A program made the position numbers and the translations under genes. The notes beneath the pieces are model-generated. The model did not search any database. It was not told the origin of the DNA and saw only the letters and a list, made by a program, of their open reading frames with translations. From Thermoflavimicrobium dichotomicum (GTDB lineage Bacteria > Bacillota > Bacilli > Thermoactinomycetales > Thermoactinomycetaceae), in NCBI RefSeq assembly GCF_900114055.1, contig NZ_FORR01000011.1, forward strand, positions 1 to 64,000: 64,000 nt of DNA. The letters run 5' to 3'. Of the stretch, positions 18,285 through 27,107 are shown piece after piece. Positions within the stretch are counted from its first letter, which is position 1. Each line of letters starts with the position of its first letter.

Positions 18285-19913
18285 TTAAGGTAACATCCAA
18301 GGTACGAGATATGCTTGCAAATAAGAAATGATTCCAATGATGATGACAAAGAATAGACTATGCTTCAATGTAAAGCGGAACAGATCAGATTCGTGGCCGG
18401 TAAGCCCAACCGCTGCACAGGAAACCGAAATGGATTGGGGAGAAATCATTTTTCCTGTAACCCCACCGGTGGAATTGACGGCAACGAGTAATGATTCATT
18501 CACTCCAATTTGTTTGGCTGTTACCTGCTGCAAATTGGAGAAGAGAGCGTTACTCGAAGTGTCAGAGCCGGTCAGAAACACACCCAGCCAACCAACGAAA
18601 GGTGAAAAGAAGGGGAACAGGGCTCCTGTACCGGCCAGTGCCAATCCCAAAGTCGAAGATTGCCCCGAATAGTTTGCGATAAAAGCGAAGGCCAGCACCG
18701 TTCCAATGGTAAAGATCGGCCACCGTAACTCAGACACTGTTTCCGCGAAAGTTTTGAAAAAAGAGCGTATATGGAATCTTAAAAAGATTGCACTAATCAT
18801 GGCAGCCAGAAAAATCGCGGTTCCTGTTGCGCCAATCAGGTCCAGCTTGAATTCGGCTGCATAGGGTGTGACTTTGTTGACAATGGGTTCTGTTTTCAAA
18901 ATCAATTTGTCCAGACCCGGAACTTTCAGGAGAATCGTGGTATGATCCAGCCATTTTTTGACAGGTTTAAGGGTCCAGATCGTGACCATGACCGTGAGAA
19001 TCAGGAATGGTGTCCAAGCTTTCACGATTTGACGAAGGGTATAGGAAGATTTTTCTTTGATGGAACGTTCCTGAAAGCGGAAGATATGTTTTGGTTTCCA
19101 AACTTTTAGGAATAAAGCAAGTGAGATTAAGCTCACGATCGATGAGGTAATGTCAGGCAATTCAGGACCGATGAAATTGGCTGTGATAAACTGCGTGAGA
19201 GAAAATGAGCCACCAGCGACGAGAATAGCCGGCCATGTCTCGCGTATCCCGCGTTTTCCATCCATAATAAAGACTAACCAAAACGGAACGAATAGAGATA
19301 AGAACGGAAGTTGGCACCCGGCGATCTGGCCGATTTCAAACGCATCGAGTCCTGTTACCTGACCCGCTACCGTAATAGGAATACCCAAGGCCCCAAAGGC
19401 AACCGGTGCGGTATTTGCGATCAGGCATAACCCGGCGGCATAGAGTGGCTGAAAGCCCAGCCCTACCAAAAGGGAAGCTGTAATCGCGACAGGTGCACCA
19501 TAGCCGGCAGCACCTTCCAGAAAGGCACCAAACGAGAATGCAATTAACAGCATTTGCAAACGCTGATCTTCGGTAATGGATACAACGGATGCACGGATAA
19601 TATCAAATTGCCCCGTTTTTACCGTGATTTTGTACAAAAAGACAGCGCTTACAATAATCCAGGCAATCGGCCAGATTCCATAAGCGAATCCATACAGAGT
19701 CGCGGCGACCGCCATCTTGCCTGGCATTTTGTAAATAAAGATGGCAACCATCAGGGAGAGAAAAACGGTAATCATGCCTGCAGTGTGGCCTTTCCACCGA
19801 AAAACAGAGAGAGCGAGAAAGTAGAAAAGAATGGGAATGAGTGCAACGAGTGCCGATAAGCCCAGGTTGCCTAATGGCTCATAGATTTGTGTCCATGTAT
19901 GCATCGGTTCCAC
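18285..19913 (-). CDS. lldP: L-lactate permease
   Basis: A 542-residue LctP-family transporter with about 13 membrane helices. Family segments include [60 protein letters not shown] and [18 protein letters not shown]. The family imports L-lactate (and often D-lactate or glycolate) with protons. The context with lutABC and a FadR-type regulator makes lactate the clear substrate. The start at 19913 gives the usual N-terminus ([13 protein letters not shown]). A candidate regulator site lies about 70 bases upstream (19984-19998). Confidence 0.95.
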   Translation of the reverse strand: MEPMHTWTQIYEPLGNLGLSALVALIPILFYFLALSVFRWKGHTAGMITVFLSLMVAIFIYKMPGKMAVAATLYGFAYGIWPIAWIIVSAVFLYKITVKTGQFDIIRASVVSITEDQRLQMLLIAFSFGAFLEGAAGYGAPVAITASLLVGLGFQPLYAAGLCLIANTAPVAFGALGIPITVAGQVTGLDAFEIGQIAGCQLPFLSLFVPFWLVFIMDGKRGIRETWPAILVAGGSFSLTQFITANFIGPELPDITSSIVSLISLALFLKVWKPKHIFRFQERSIKEKSSYTLRQIVKAWTPFLILTVMVTIWTLKPVKKWLDHTTILLKVPGLDKLILKTEPIVNKVTPYAAEFKLDLIGATGTAIFLAAMISAIFLRFHIRSFFKTFAETVSELRWPIFTIGTVLAFAFIANYSGQSSTLGLALAGTGALFPFFSPFVGWLGVFLTGSDTSSNALFSNLQQVTAKQIGVNESLLVAVNSTGGVTGKMISPQSISVSCAAVGLTGHESDLFRFTLKHSLFFVIIIGIISYLQAYLVPWMLP

Positions 19914-19983
19914 CTCTCATTATGGGTTATTTATGTTCAATTTTTGTGATAAACAAAGGGATGATCAAACAGATCAACTGAAT

Positions 19984-19998
19984 ATCAGGTCATCTGAT
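19984..19998. promoter_or_regulatory. Candidate LutR operator upstream of lldP
   Basis: ATCAG-GTCAT-CTGAT is an inverted repeat with 5-bp arms. The 14-mer AGGTCATCTGATGA (19987-20000) recurs as AGGTTATCTGATGA at 20740-20753, over the presumed transcription start of lutR. Two near-identical sites in front of the two transcription units suggest binding by the local FadR-type regulator. Confidence 0.5.
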
Positions 19999-20015
19999 GA
20001 TTTGGCCGAAAAAAA

Positions 20016-20717
20016 TTATTTGAGCATTTCCCTTTCCACACCAATCAGATGATAAAGCATGGCTTCTTCAGCCCGCTTGGGATTTTTGCTGCGAATCGCT
20101 TCATAAATATCCCGATGTTCATGATAGAGTCGGAGGGGATTCTCCTTTGAACTGTATAGACGCTCCCGGCTCGCTTTCAATGTTTCTTCCATCGTTTCGG
20201 AAATGGACTGCATGATGGATTGAAAAATCGAATTATGAGAGGCAGAAGCGATCGCATAATGAAATTTCCAATCCGCTTTGTCTCCCAGTTCCCCTTGATT
20301 GAGTGCATCTTCCATTTCTCGGAGCGCTTCCTCGATCTGGCGGAGATCTTCTTCTGTATGTCTTTCTGCTGCCAAACGCACAATCCCGCACTCAATCACT
20401 TTGCGGACTTCCAGTAAAGCAATAATGTCCTGCCTGGTTACAGGCTGAATGCTTTCAAAAGCAGAGAGAAGCTTTTCCGGCTCATACTGGGTAACAAAGG
20501 TCCCTTCACCTTGGCGAATGGTGACCAGGCCCACTGTTTTCAATGAGCTGATCGCTTCACGGACAGTCGACTGTCCCACCCCCAGCATTTCCCCCAATTC
20601 ACGCAGGGAAGGCAGGCGATCACCCGGCTGGTATACGCCGGAGATGATTTGTTCTTTGAGAAAATCGGCTACTTCTTCGTATGTTTTTTTGACTTTGAAC
20701 TTTGGATTCGCTTTCAT
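20016..20717 (-). CDS. lutR: FadR/GntR-family regulator of lactate utilization
   Basis: A 233-residue GntR regulator. The winged helix-turn-helix (~10-70) shows LKEQIISGVYQPGDRLPSLR and LGEMLGVGQSTVREAISSLK, then GLVTIRQGEGTFV. The C-terminal ~150 residues form the all-helical FCD domain, with RxxxExxxxRLAAER-like helices and metal-binding His candidates (FHYAIASASHN). LutR of B. subtilis represses lutABC and responds to lactate; gene context supports the same role here. I chose ATG 20717 because GGAGAG lies 8 bases upstream. A strong promoter and an operator copy lie immediately upstream, suggesting autoregulation. Confidence 0.9.
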   Translation of the reverse strand: MKANPKFKVKKTYEEVADFLKEQIISGVYQPGDRLPSLRELGEMLGVGQSTVREAISSLKTVGLVTIRQGEGTFVTQYEPEKLLSAFESIQPVTRQDIIALLEVRKVIECGIVRLAAERHTEEDLRQIEEALREMEDALNQGELGDKADWKFHYAIASASHNSIFQSIMQSISETMEETLKASRERLYSSKENPLRLYHEHRDIYEAIRSKNPKRAEEAMLYHLIGVEREMLK

Positions 20718-20739
20718 CTTTTTCTCTCCAACAGTCATA

Positions 20740-20786
20740 AGGTTATCTGATGAGTTCATTCTAAGGCCTTTTCAATCTCTTGTCAA
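20740..20786 (-). promoter_or_regulatory. lutR promoter with overlapping operator copy
   Basis: On the minus strand TTGACA (20786-20781) and TAGAAT (20763-20758) are 17 bases apart. AGGTTATCTGATGA (20740-20753, plus-strand reading) falls at the expected transcription start. It matches the site upstream of lldP in 13 of 14 bases. Confidence 0.65.
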
Positions 20787-20856
20787 TATTTATAGATTCA
20801 ATTTATTGTTTATAATATTTACTTATTTAAATGAGGAAATTCCAATGTTATAAAAA

Positions 20857-21208
20857 TAGATTGGAATACTCAGGATGCAGCGAACCTCTTTTTGGGTACA
20901 GGGTTTGAGAACCTAGATGTATCAAGGGATTTCAGGTTATTTTGACAAAATGGTGAAAACACGACCGGAGGTTCACTGCAAAAAAAGAGTGTTGAAAGGA
21001 ATGGGGAAGTGGGTGTATACTAGGAATAGCAAGGGATTTGGTATGTGGTGAATTTAGGGTATTGGATCTACTTTAGAATGAAAACATTGACAATTTTTAG
21101 ATGCTTTATAACAAGAACTAATAACGTATAGGTTCTACTTTAGAATAAAAAACAAAAGGAAAACCCATCACCTTCATTTTGAACAAGTGATGGGTTTGTT
21201 GTTTTTTC
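20857..21208 (+). CRISPR. Mini-CRISPR-like locus 1: leader, promoter, repeat-spacer-repeat, terminator
   Basis: This is the first of four copies of a conserved unit. A leader of about 200 bases contains the inverted pair GCAGCGAACCTC (20877-20888) / GAGGTTCACTGC (20968-20979), then a promoter, TTGAAA (20992-20997), 18 bases, TATACT (21016-21021). A 28-nt repeat follows (21058-21085; starts GGTATTGGATCTACT, ends AGAATGAAAAC), then 39 unique bases, then a decayed repeat ending at 21153. A terminator, AAACCCATCAC / GTGATGGGTTT (21161-21197), closes the unit. The two repeats differ at about five positions, so this copy is degenerate. No cas genes are nearby. Confidence 0.55.
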
Positions 21209-21281
21209 ATCCCATAGTAAACCAAGCAATTGAGAGTGAACCTTTGATCCATCATCATTTTCATCTGCTCGGTGAGGCGGA

Positions 21282-22796
21282 TCAGGAAGATCGATATTTT
21301 TCTCTCAGTACATTTTTATCGATTTTTCCCATGGCGTTTCTTGGCATCTGATCGATAAACACAACATTTTTTCCACACTTGAAGGTGGCCAAACGGCCAT
21401 AACAATGTTTCAGGATATCTTCTTGAGTCAGGTCAGAATCAGGCTCTTTCACGATAAAAACGAGAGGGACCTCACCTAACTCGTCATCTGGTACACCTAT
21501 GACAGCGACTTCTTTTACCCCTTCAATGGCTTGCAATATGGCTTCCACCTCTGCTGGATAAACGTTTTCACCACCACATACAAACATGTCTTTAAGCCGG
21601 TCAACGATCATCAAAAAACCCTCTTCATCGATTTTTCCCAAATCTCCTGTGTAGAACCATCCGTCTTTTAAAACTTTTTCCGTCTCTTCGGGATTATTCC
21701 AATATCCGAGGAAACTGCGCGAACCTTTCAGGGCAATCTCACCTACTTTGCCAGGCGGCAGGACATCACCGGTGATCGGACTGACAATCTTGGCCTGTGT
21801 AAAGAAGATCTCTTTTCCCGCTGTGTGGCATTTTTCAATTCCCATTCGGTCTGAACGGTATACAGTAGCAACTCCATGCTCGGTACAACCATACACTTGA
21901 AGAACATGTATTCCGTATTCATGAAAACGGCGAATCATCTCTTCGGGTACAAATGTTCCGCCGCAGCTGATGGAACGAAGTGAACTGATATCTAGCTCAA
22001 TCCAGCCCGGTACCTGGAACATGATGTTCAACATAACTGGAACCGCAGACATCTGTGTGATTCTTTCTTTTTCAATAATTTCCCAAGTATAGGCTGGATG
22101 AAATTCCGGCAAGAGGACAAGTGTGAATCCATGGAGTGCTCCCATCAAAGTAATTACTGCACTACTAATGTGGAACATGGGAAGTACACACAAAAATCGG
22201 TCACCTTCACGGTATTCTCCGCTAAGTAATGTTCCTAAAGCATTTTCATATAAACTGACATGGCTATGTATAACTCCTTTTGGTCTACCAGTAGTACCTG
22301 AGGTATAAATGATGATTGCTGGATCTGTCTCCTGTGCATCACATGAAGGTTCTTCTGTACTTCCCTGACGAAGAAGGGTGTCAAAATGGATATCTTCGGA
22401 GTCTTTTTCATTTCCCATATAAATCACGAAATCAAGAGATGAAATCACTTTCAGTCTGGTTCGGTATTCTACGAAATCCTCGTCATAAATGACCGCCTTT
22501 GCTTGGCAATTTTCCAGCATGTAACAAAGCTCTTCAATATGTAATCGCGTGTTTAAAGGTACGAGAATCGCTCCGATTTTCCACACTGCATAATAGGTGG
22601 TAATCAGGTCGAGTCGATTCTTGCTTAAAATCGCTACCCGATCTCCCGCCTGAATACCCAGGTCAACAAGTCCGTTTGCCAGCTGATTGACACGATGGTT
22701 AAATTCTTGAAAAGTACAACGGTGTTGCGGATCGACGATCGCTTCTAAAGCAGGTGTAGTCCGTGCACGATCGACTAATAATTGACCTAACTTCAT
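21282..22796 (-). CDS. Acyl-CoA synthetase (AMP-binding), copy 1
   Basis: A 504-residue member of the ANL adenylating family (long-chain-fatty-acid-CoA ligase type), which activates a carboxylic acid through an acyl-AMP and transfers it to CoA. Visible motifs are the P-loop IIYTSGTTGRPKGVIHSH (~167-184), YGCTEHGVATVY, WFYTGDLGKIDEEGF, VDRLKDMFVCGGENVYPAEVE and the C-terminal catalytic Lys in RNAMGKIDK. It is about 94% identical to the protein at 23696-25210, so this is a recent tandem duplication. The start at 22796 is preceded by a strong AGGAGGACAATTTC site. The acid substrate is unknown. Confidence 0.92.
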   Translation of the reverse strand: MKLGQLLVDRARTTPALEAIVDPQHRCTFQEFNHRVNQLANGLVDLGIQAGDRVAILSKNRLDLITTYYAVWKIGAILVPLNTRLHIEELCYMLENCQAKAVIYDEDFVEYRTRLKVISSLDFVIYMGNEKDSEDIHFDTLLRQGSTEEPSCDAQETDPAIIIYTSGTTGRPKGVIHSHVSLYENALGTLLSGEYREGDRFLCVLPMFHISSAVITLMGALHGFTLVLLPEFHPAYTWEIIEKERITQMSAVPVMLNIMFQVPGWIELDISSLRSISCGGTFVPEEMIRRFHEYGIHVLQVYGCTEHGVATVYRSDRMGIEKCHTAGKEIFFTQAKIVSPITGDVLPPGKVGEIALKGSRSFLGYWNNPEETEKVLKDGWFYTGDLGKIDEEGFLMIVDRLKDMFVCGGENVYPAEVEAILQAIEGVKEVAVIGVPDDELGEVPLVFIVKEPDSDLTQEDILKHCYGRLATFKCGKNVVFIDQMPRNAMGKIDKNVLREKYRSS

Positions 22797-22942
22797 TGAA
22801 ATTGTCCTCCTTTTTTGTCTTTATAAAATAATTTTATATTATTTAACAATATATATCTAGGGGTAACAGGTAGACTGCTAATGTGGGTACATGCCTTTGG
22901 GTAGAACGGGTGTTTCGTTCCATTGGAGTGATTGAATACTCC

Positions 22943-23228
22943 AAAACAGATTGGAATACCTGGGATGCAGCGAACCTCTTTTTGGGTAAAGATGCCGTGA
23001 ACCCAGCTGTATTAAGGGATTTCAAGTGATTTTGACAAAATGGTGAAAACACGACCGGAGGTTCACTGCAAAAAAGAAGTGTTGAAAAGGATGGGGGAGT
23101 GGGTGTATACTGGAAATGTCAAGAGATTTGGTGTATTGTGAATTTAGGGTATTGCATCTACTATAGAATGAAAACAAAATGAAAAACCCATCACCTGTCA
23201 GATTGAAAAAGGTGATGGGTTTTGTTTT
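22943..23228 (+). repeat. Leader plus single CRISPR-like repeat plus terminator, locus 2 (no spacer)
   Basis: Same leader and inverted pair as locus 1. The promoter is TTGAAA (23082-23087), 18 bases, TATACT (23106-23111). One 28-nt repeat lies at 23148-23175 (GGTATTGCATCTACT ... AGAATGAAAAC). A 12-bp terminator stem, AAACCCATCACC (23184-23195) / GGTGATGGGTTT (23211-23222), follows directly with no spacer. It lies upstream of the copy-1 ligase gene, on the opposite strand. Confidence 0.6.
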
Positions 23229-23695
23229 GGGGTAAAATGAGCTACTCCGCCTACAGCTTCCACGCGCATAGAGAAGTGAAAGCCGCTTTTTTTTGTTCAA
23301 CCAGGGGTTTCGCCACAACTTTCGATTGATCCTTTTACACGTAAGCGTATTGTGGAATTGCTAAAATTATAGATAGGGAATCCGAAAGTCATTAGGGGGG
23401 AACGCTTCCAAGATTGACCTGCCACATCAGAAATTTTTTCTAGATAGGATCATTAGATTTTTTCGATTTATACAATTTATTTGACGACGATTTGGGTATT
23501 CAAAATAAATTTTCGTAGCTGAGAGAGGCGATTAGCCGCCTCTTTTTTGTGGGAATTAAGGTTAAGATCTCTTATATCCCCAAAACAAAAAAATACATCT
23601 TTTCTACAATATAGATCATTTTTTTGTTTTGGGGGCACAACCTCTGATTCATAATCATGATCACCAAACGAACCTATTCTGCTCAGTGAGGCGGA
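23229..23695. other. Intergenic region with a terminator and a perfect 17-bp inverted repeat
   Basis: No gene is supported. A terminator-like hairpin, AGAGGCG / CGCCTCT followed by T6, is near 23524-23550. At 23578-23634 the arms CCCCAAAACAAAAAAAT and ATTTTTTTGTTTTGGGG are perfect 17-bp inverted repeats around a 23-base centre. The left part of this centre (ACATC, TTTCTACAA) recurs around 27680-27705. For the minus-strand ligase gene ending at 23696 this hairpin can act as a terminator. Confidence 0.55.
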
Positions 23696-25210
23696 TCAGG
23701 AAGTTACATATTTTTCTCTCAGTACATTTTTATCGATTTTTCCTATGGCGTTTCTCGGCATCTGATCGATAAACACAACATTTTTTCCACACTTGAAGGT
23801 TGCCAAACGGCCATAGCAATGTTTAAGGATATCTTCCTGGGTCAGGTCAGAATCAGGCTCTTTCACGATAAAAACGAGAGGGATCTCGCCTAACTCGTCA
23901 TCCGGCACACCTATGACAGCGACTTCTTTTACCCCTTCAATGGCTTGCAATATGGCCTCCACTTCTGCTGGATAAACGTTTTCACCACCACATACAAACA
24001 TGTCCTTGAGCCGGTCAACGATCATCAAAAAACCCTCTTCATCGATTTTTCCCAAATCTCCCGTGTAGAACCATCCGTCTTTTAAAACTTTGGCTGTTTC
24101 TTCGGGATTATTCCAATATCCGAGGAAACTGTGCGAACGTTTCAATGCAATCTCTCCTACTTTGCCAGGCGGCAGGACATCACCTGTGATCGGGCTCACA
24201 ATCTTGACTTGTGTAAAGAAGATCTCTTTCCCCGCTGTATGGCATTTTTCAATGCCCATTCGGTCGGAACGGTATACAGTGGCTACTCCATGCTCTGTAC
24301 AGCCATATATCTGAAGCACATGGATTCCGTATTCATGAAAACGGCGAATCATTTCTTCGGGTACAAATGTTCCGCCGCAGCTGATGGAACGAAGTGAACT
24401 GATATCCAGATCGATCCAGCCCGGCACCTGGAACATGATGTTCAGCATGACTGGAACCGCAAACATCCGTGTGATTCTTTCTTTCGCAATAATCTCCCAG
24501 GTATAGGCTGGATGAAATTCCGGCAAGAGGACAAGGGTGATTCCATGAAGTGCCCCTATCAATGGAGTGACTGCACCACTAATGTGGAACATGGGAAGTG
24601 CACACAAAAACCGGTCACCTTCACGGTATTCTCCGCTAAGTAATGTTCCTAAAGCGCTTTCAAATAAACTGACATGGCTATGTATAACTCCTTTTGGTCT
24701 ACCGGTAGTACCTGAGGTATAAATGATGACTGCTGGATCTGTCTCCTGTACATCGCTTGAAGGTTCTTCCTGGCTTCCCTGACGAAGAAGGGTGTCAAAA
24801 TGGATATCTTCGGAGTCCTTTTCATTTCCCATGCAAATCATGAAATCAAGAGATGAGATCTCTTTCATTCTGGTTCGGTATTCTACGAAAGCTTCGTCGT
24901 AAATGACTGCCTTCGCCTGGCAATTTTCCAGCATGTAACAAAGCTCTTCAATATGTAGTCGCGTGTTTAAAGGTACGAGAATCGCTCCGATTTTCCACAC
25001 TGCATAATAGGTAGCCATCAGGTCGAGTCTATTCTTGCTCAAAATCGCTACCCGATCTCCCGCCAGAATGCCCAGGTCAACAAGTCCGTTTGCCAACTGA
25101 TTGACACGATGGTTAAATTCCTGAAAAGTACAACGGTGCTCTGGATCGACGATCGCTTCCAAAGCAGGTGTAGTCCGTGCACGATCGACTAATAATTGTC
25201 CTAATTTCAT
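23696..25210 (-). CDS. Acyl-CoA synthetase (AMP-binding), copy 2
   Basis: A 504-residue paralogue of the protein at 21282-22796 with the same motifs (YTSGTTGRPKGVIHSH, WFYTGDLGKIDEEGF, RNAIGKIDK). Differences are scattered, for example TPLIGALHGIT against ITLMGALHGFT and ALKRSHSF against ALKGSRSF, so both copies appear intact and under selection. The upstream sequence is also duplicated (AACAATATATATCTAGGGG and following), together with the CRISPR-like unit. The duplication unit is therefore about 2.4 kb. ATG 25210 follows AGGAGGACAATTTC. The substrate is unknown. Confidence 0.92.
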   Translation of the reverse strand: MKLGQLLVDRARTTPALEAIVDPEHRCTFQEFNHRVNQLANGLVDLGILAGDRVAILSKNRLDLMATYYAVWKIGAILVPLNTRLHIEELCYMLENCQAKAVIYDEAFVEYRTRMKEISSLDFMICMGNEKDSEDIHFDTLLRQGSQEEPSSDVQETDPAVIIYTSGTTGRPKGVIHSHVSLFESALGTLLSGEYREGDRFLCALPMFHISGAVTPLIGALHGITLVLLPEFHPAYTWEIIAKERITRMFAVPVMLNIMFQVPGWIDLDISSLRSISCGGTFVPEEMIRRFHEYGIHVLQIYGCTEHGVATVYRSDRMGIEKCHTAGKEIFFTQVKIVSPITGDVLPPGKVGEIALKRSHSFLGYWNNPEETAKVLKDGWFYTGDLGKIDEEGFLMIVDRLKDMFVCGGENVYPAEVEAILQAIEGVKEVAVIGVPDDELGEIPLVFIVKEPDSDLTQEDILKHCYGRLATFKCGKNVVFIDQMPRNAIGKIDKNVLREKYVTS

Positions 25211-25360
25211 TGAAATTGTCCTCCTTTTTAGTTTTTACAAAATAATTTTATATTATTCAACAATATATATCTAGGGGTAACAGGTAGACTGTTAATGTTA
25301 GTACGTGCCTTTGGCTAGAACGGGTATCACGTTCCATTAGGGTGATTGAACATTTCAAAA

Positions 25361-25640
25361 TAGATTGGAATACTTGGGATGCAGCGAACCTCTTTTTGGG
25401 TAAAGATGCCGTGAGCCCAGCTGTATCAAGGGATTTCAAGTAATTTTGACAAAATGGAGAAAACACGACCGGAGGTTCACTGCAAAAAAAGAGTGTTGAA
25501 AGGAATGGGAAGTGGGTGTATACTGAAAATGTCAAGGGATTTGGTGTATTGTGAATTTAGGGTATTGCATCTACTATAGAATGAAAAACAAAACGAAAAG
25601 CCCATCATCTTTGTTAATTTTATACAGGTGATGGGTTTGT
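25361..25640 (+). repeat. Leader plus single CRISPR-like repeat plus terminator, locus 3 (no spacer)
   Basis: Same unit as loci 1 and 2. The promoter is TTGAAA (25496-25501), 17 bases, TATACT (25519-25524). One repeat lies at 25561-25589 with one extra A near its end. A terminator-like stem, CCCATCATCT / AGGTGATGGG with one G-T pair, follows (about 25601-25637). There is no spacer. The flanking sequence matches locus 2 for about 100 bases upstream, consistent with tandem duplication together with the ligase gene. Confidence 0.58.
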
Positions 25641-25789
25641 TGTAGTAAGGCTTTTCTTCATTTCCATGTTGTTCTCTATCAAGAAATGATAGACAGTAAA
25701 GATGAGCAAAAGCAAATAAACTACAGAAATAAGATTACAGATCTTCCGATTTGGAAAGTGTTCTTTTGAAAAAGTAAAGAGGTTGAGTT

Positions 25790-25826
25790 AAAAAGGCTTT
25801 GGAGGTTATTTTCCTAAGCCTTTTTT
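25790..25826 (+). terminator. Rho-independent terminator, parent gene not recognised
   Basis: AAAAAGGCTT (25790-25799) pairs with AAGCCTTTTT (25816-25825), with an inner AGG/CCT. It is preceded by ~150 bases without a clear reading frame, so it probably survives from a deleted gene. Confidence 0.7.
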
Positions 25827-25874
25827 GTTTGTAGTTAAAAAATAGAATAAAAATAGAATAAGGATGTGAGATCT

Positions 25875-25963
25875 GTGCAGAAATTAGCTGCCCCTTGTGG
25901 TTATCCAAACTGTCCTATTGTTACACGAGAACGGTATTGTTCTGCACTTGACCACTCCCCATA
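25875..25963 (+). pseudogene. Fragment of a phage-type HNH endonuclease N-terminus
   Basis: GTG 25875, with a site AAGGATG upstream, opens a frame for about 29 residues (VQKLAAPCGYPNCPIVTRER, then YCSALDH). The CGYPNCP...YC pattern resembles the first zinc knuckle of phage HNH endonucleases. The sequence is then cut by unrelated DNA at the start of the inverted-repeat element at 25974. It is a broken remnant. Confidence 0.45.
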
Positions 25964-25973
25964 CCTAAAGGCT

Positions 25974-26146
25974 TATGCATTACCCACAAGTGTTTTATTA
26001 GGGAAGAAGTTCGATGGATAGCAGTATAAAGAGCCTTCCACTCGTTTTCAGATAAAGCCAGAGTACAAGATTCATTGGAAGAACTCTCGATTGATAGGTT
26101 TACCATAAAAGTCGCCAAGCGACTCTATATTTATGGGTAATGCATA
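25974..26146. mobile_element. 173-bp segment with 13-bp inverted ends holding a transposase scrap
   Basis: TATGCATTACCCA (25974-25986) and TGGGTAATGCATA (26134-26146) are perfect inverted repeats. Between them, on the minus strand (26118 to ~25992), a frame encodes ~42 residues including LALSENEWKALYTAIHRT. This resembles the conserved LSE.EW.ALY..IH.T stretch near the C-terminus of IS4-type transposases. It is far too short to be active. It may be a decayed insertion sequence or a MITE-like derivative; an RNA hairpin origin cannot be excluded. Confidence 0.4.
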
Positions 26147-26237
26147 GAGCTAAAGGCAGGGGATTCTTGGGTAATCCCTTCTACCGAAGAGAAATGGACC
26201 AAGCTTAGACCGACAGTCCATCGGCAAAACAAAAAAT

Positions 26238-26311
26238 GTCGGACTTCGTGAGAGGATTAACACCCTCCCTCGTCCGACGCTCGCTCTCATCCCCATAGCT
26301 GAAGCTAAGGG
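26238..26311. mobile_element. Possible IS200/IS605-type end remnant (two hairpins)
   Basis: GTCGGAC (26238-26244) pairs with GTCCGAC (26272-26278). About 14 bases later CCCATAGCTGAAGCTAAGGG (26292-26311) forms a compact hairpin. This arrangement, with the sequence CTCTCATCCCCATAGCTGAAG, resembles the structured right ends of IS200/IS605 (TnpB-type) elements. No tnpA or tnpB frame is present. Confidence 0.3.
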
Positions 26312-26416
26312 ATTTTCTAGCTCGCAAAGATATAAACAGCAGGAACATAAATAATACGAACGAGATCATGGCTCATCTTCTAGTAATTTAAAATAGGCAG
26401 TCATGATCAAATCCCA

Positions 26417-26878
26417 CTAAGTACCGTATTGGGATTGTCTCTTCCACATCGAAGATCCTGTAATTCGCATCGCGAGTTGTTTCGCATATTGCAAATGTAA
26501 TTCAGTGTAATCCTGCCAGCGTATGATATTTTCAATAAACGGTTTGTAAGAAGCAGGAGCGGCATCTCTCATGACATGTAAACCGTTACGCACGTTACGG
26601 TCTCTCTGTTCGGCGTTTTGTATACAGGCGACCAGGGTTTTTAATATGGATGGCTCATACTCTCCGTTTAGTAGTCTTTGCCCCGACCCAGTCGCTGTTA
26701 CACGATGGTAGGACGCGGGAACAAGATGCGTATGCATTTCTGCATTTCCTTTTAAATCTTTTGTTTCGGGAATATGAAACAACTGCGTGCTCATAGAACA
26801 AACCATTTGTTCACCGTACAAGCTACGGTATAACTCATCCGTAACAGGGCGCCACATTTTTTTATTTTGTCTCAACAA
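26417..26878 (-). CDS. Hypothetical protein
   Basis: A 153-residue protein that I do not recognise. It is soluble and mostly helical in appearance, rich in Gln, Arg and aromatic residues (IIRWQDYTELHLQYAKQL), with no membrane segment or signal peptide. Two adjacent TTG codons (26878 and 26875) follow GGGGAGGTG at good distance on the minus strand, so it is likely to be translated. It is one of few intact genes in a stretch of gene fragments and has no same-strand neighbour. Confidence 0.6.
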   Translation of the reverse strand: MLRQNKKMWRPVTDELYRSLYGEQMVCSMSTQLFHIPETKDLKGNAEMHTHLVPASYHRVTATGSGQRLLNGEYEPSILKTLVACIQNAEQRDRNVRNGLHVMRDAAPASYKPFIENIIRWQDYTELHLQYAKQLAMRITGSSMWKRQSQYGT

Positions 26879-27107
26879 AACACCTCCCCAAAGATTTTAG
26901 GCACATCGTCTCCAATATTGTATGTTGGACTAAAGATATTGCTACCTAAATGTGTTTAGGAGTACGGCAAATAAAAATAGAAATAAGGCAACGTATTTCA
27001 CCATTGTTTTTGTACCTAGGGGGGACAATCTATTGAGACTATTTAAAGCCACCGCTGAGCAGCCACGTTTTTGTTTCCGCCAGTTTCTATAAGGGGTAGC
27101 TTTGCGG

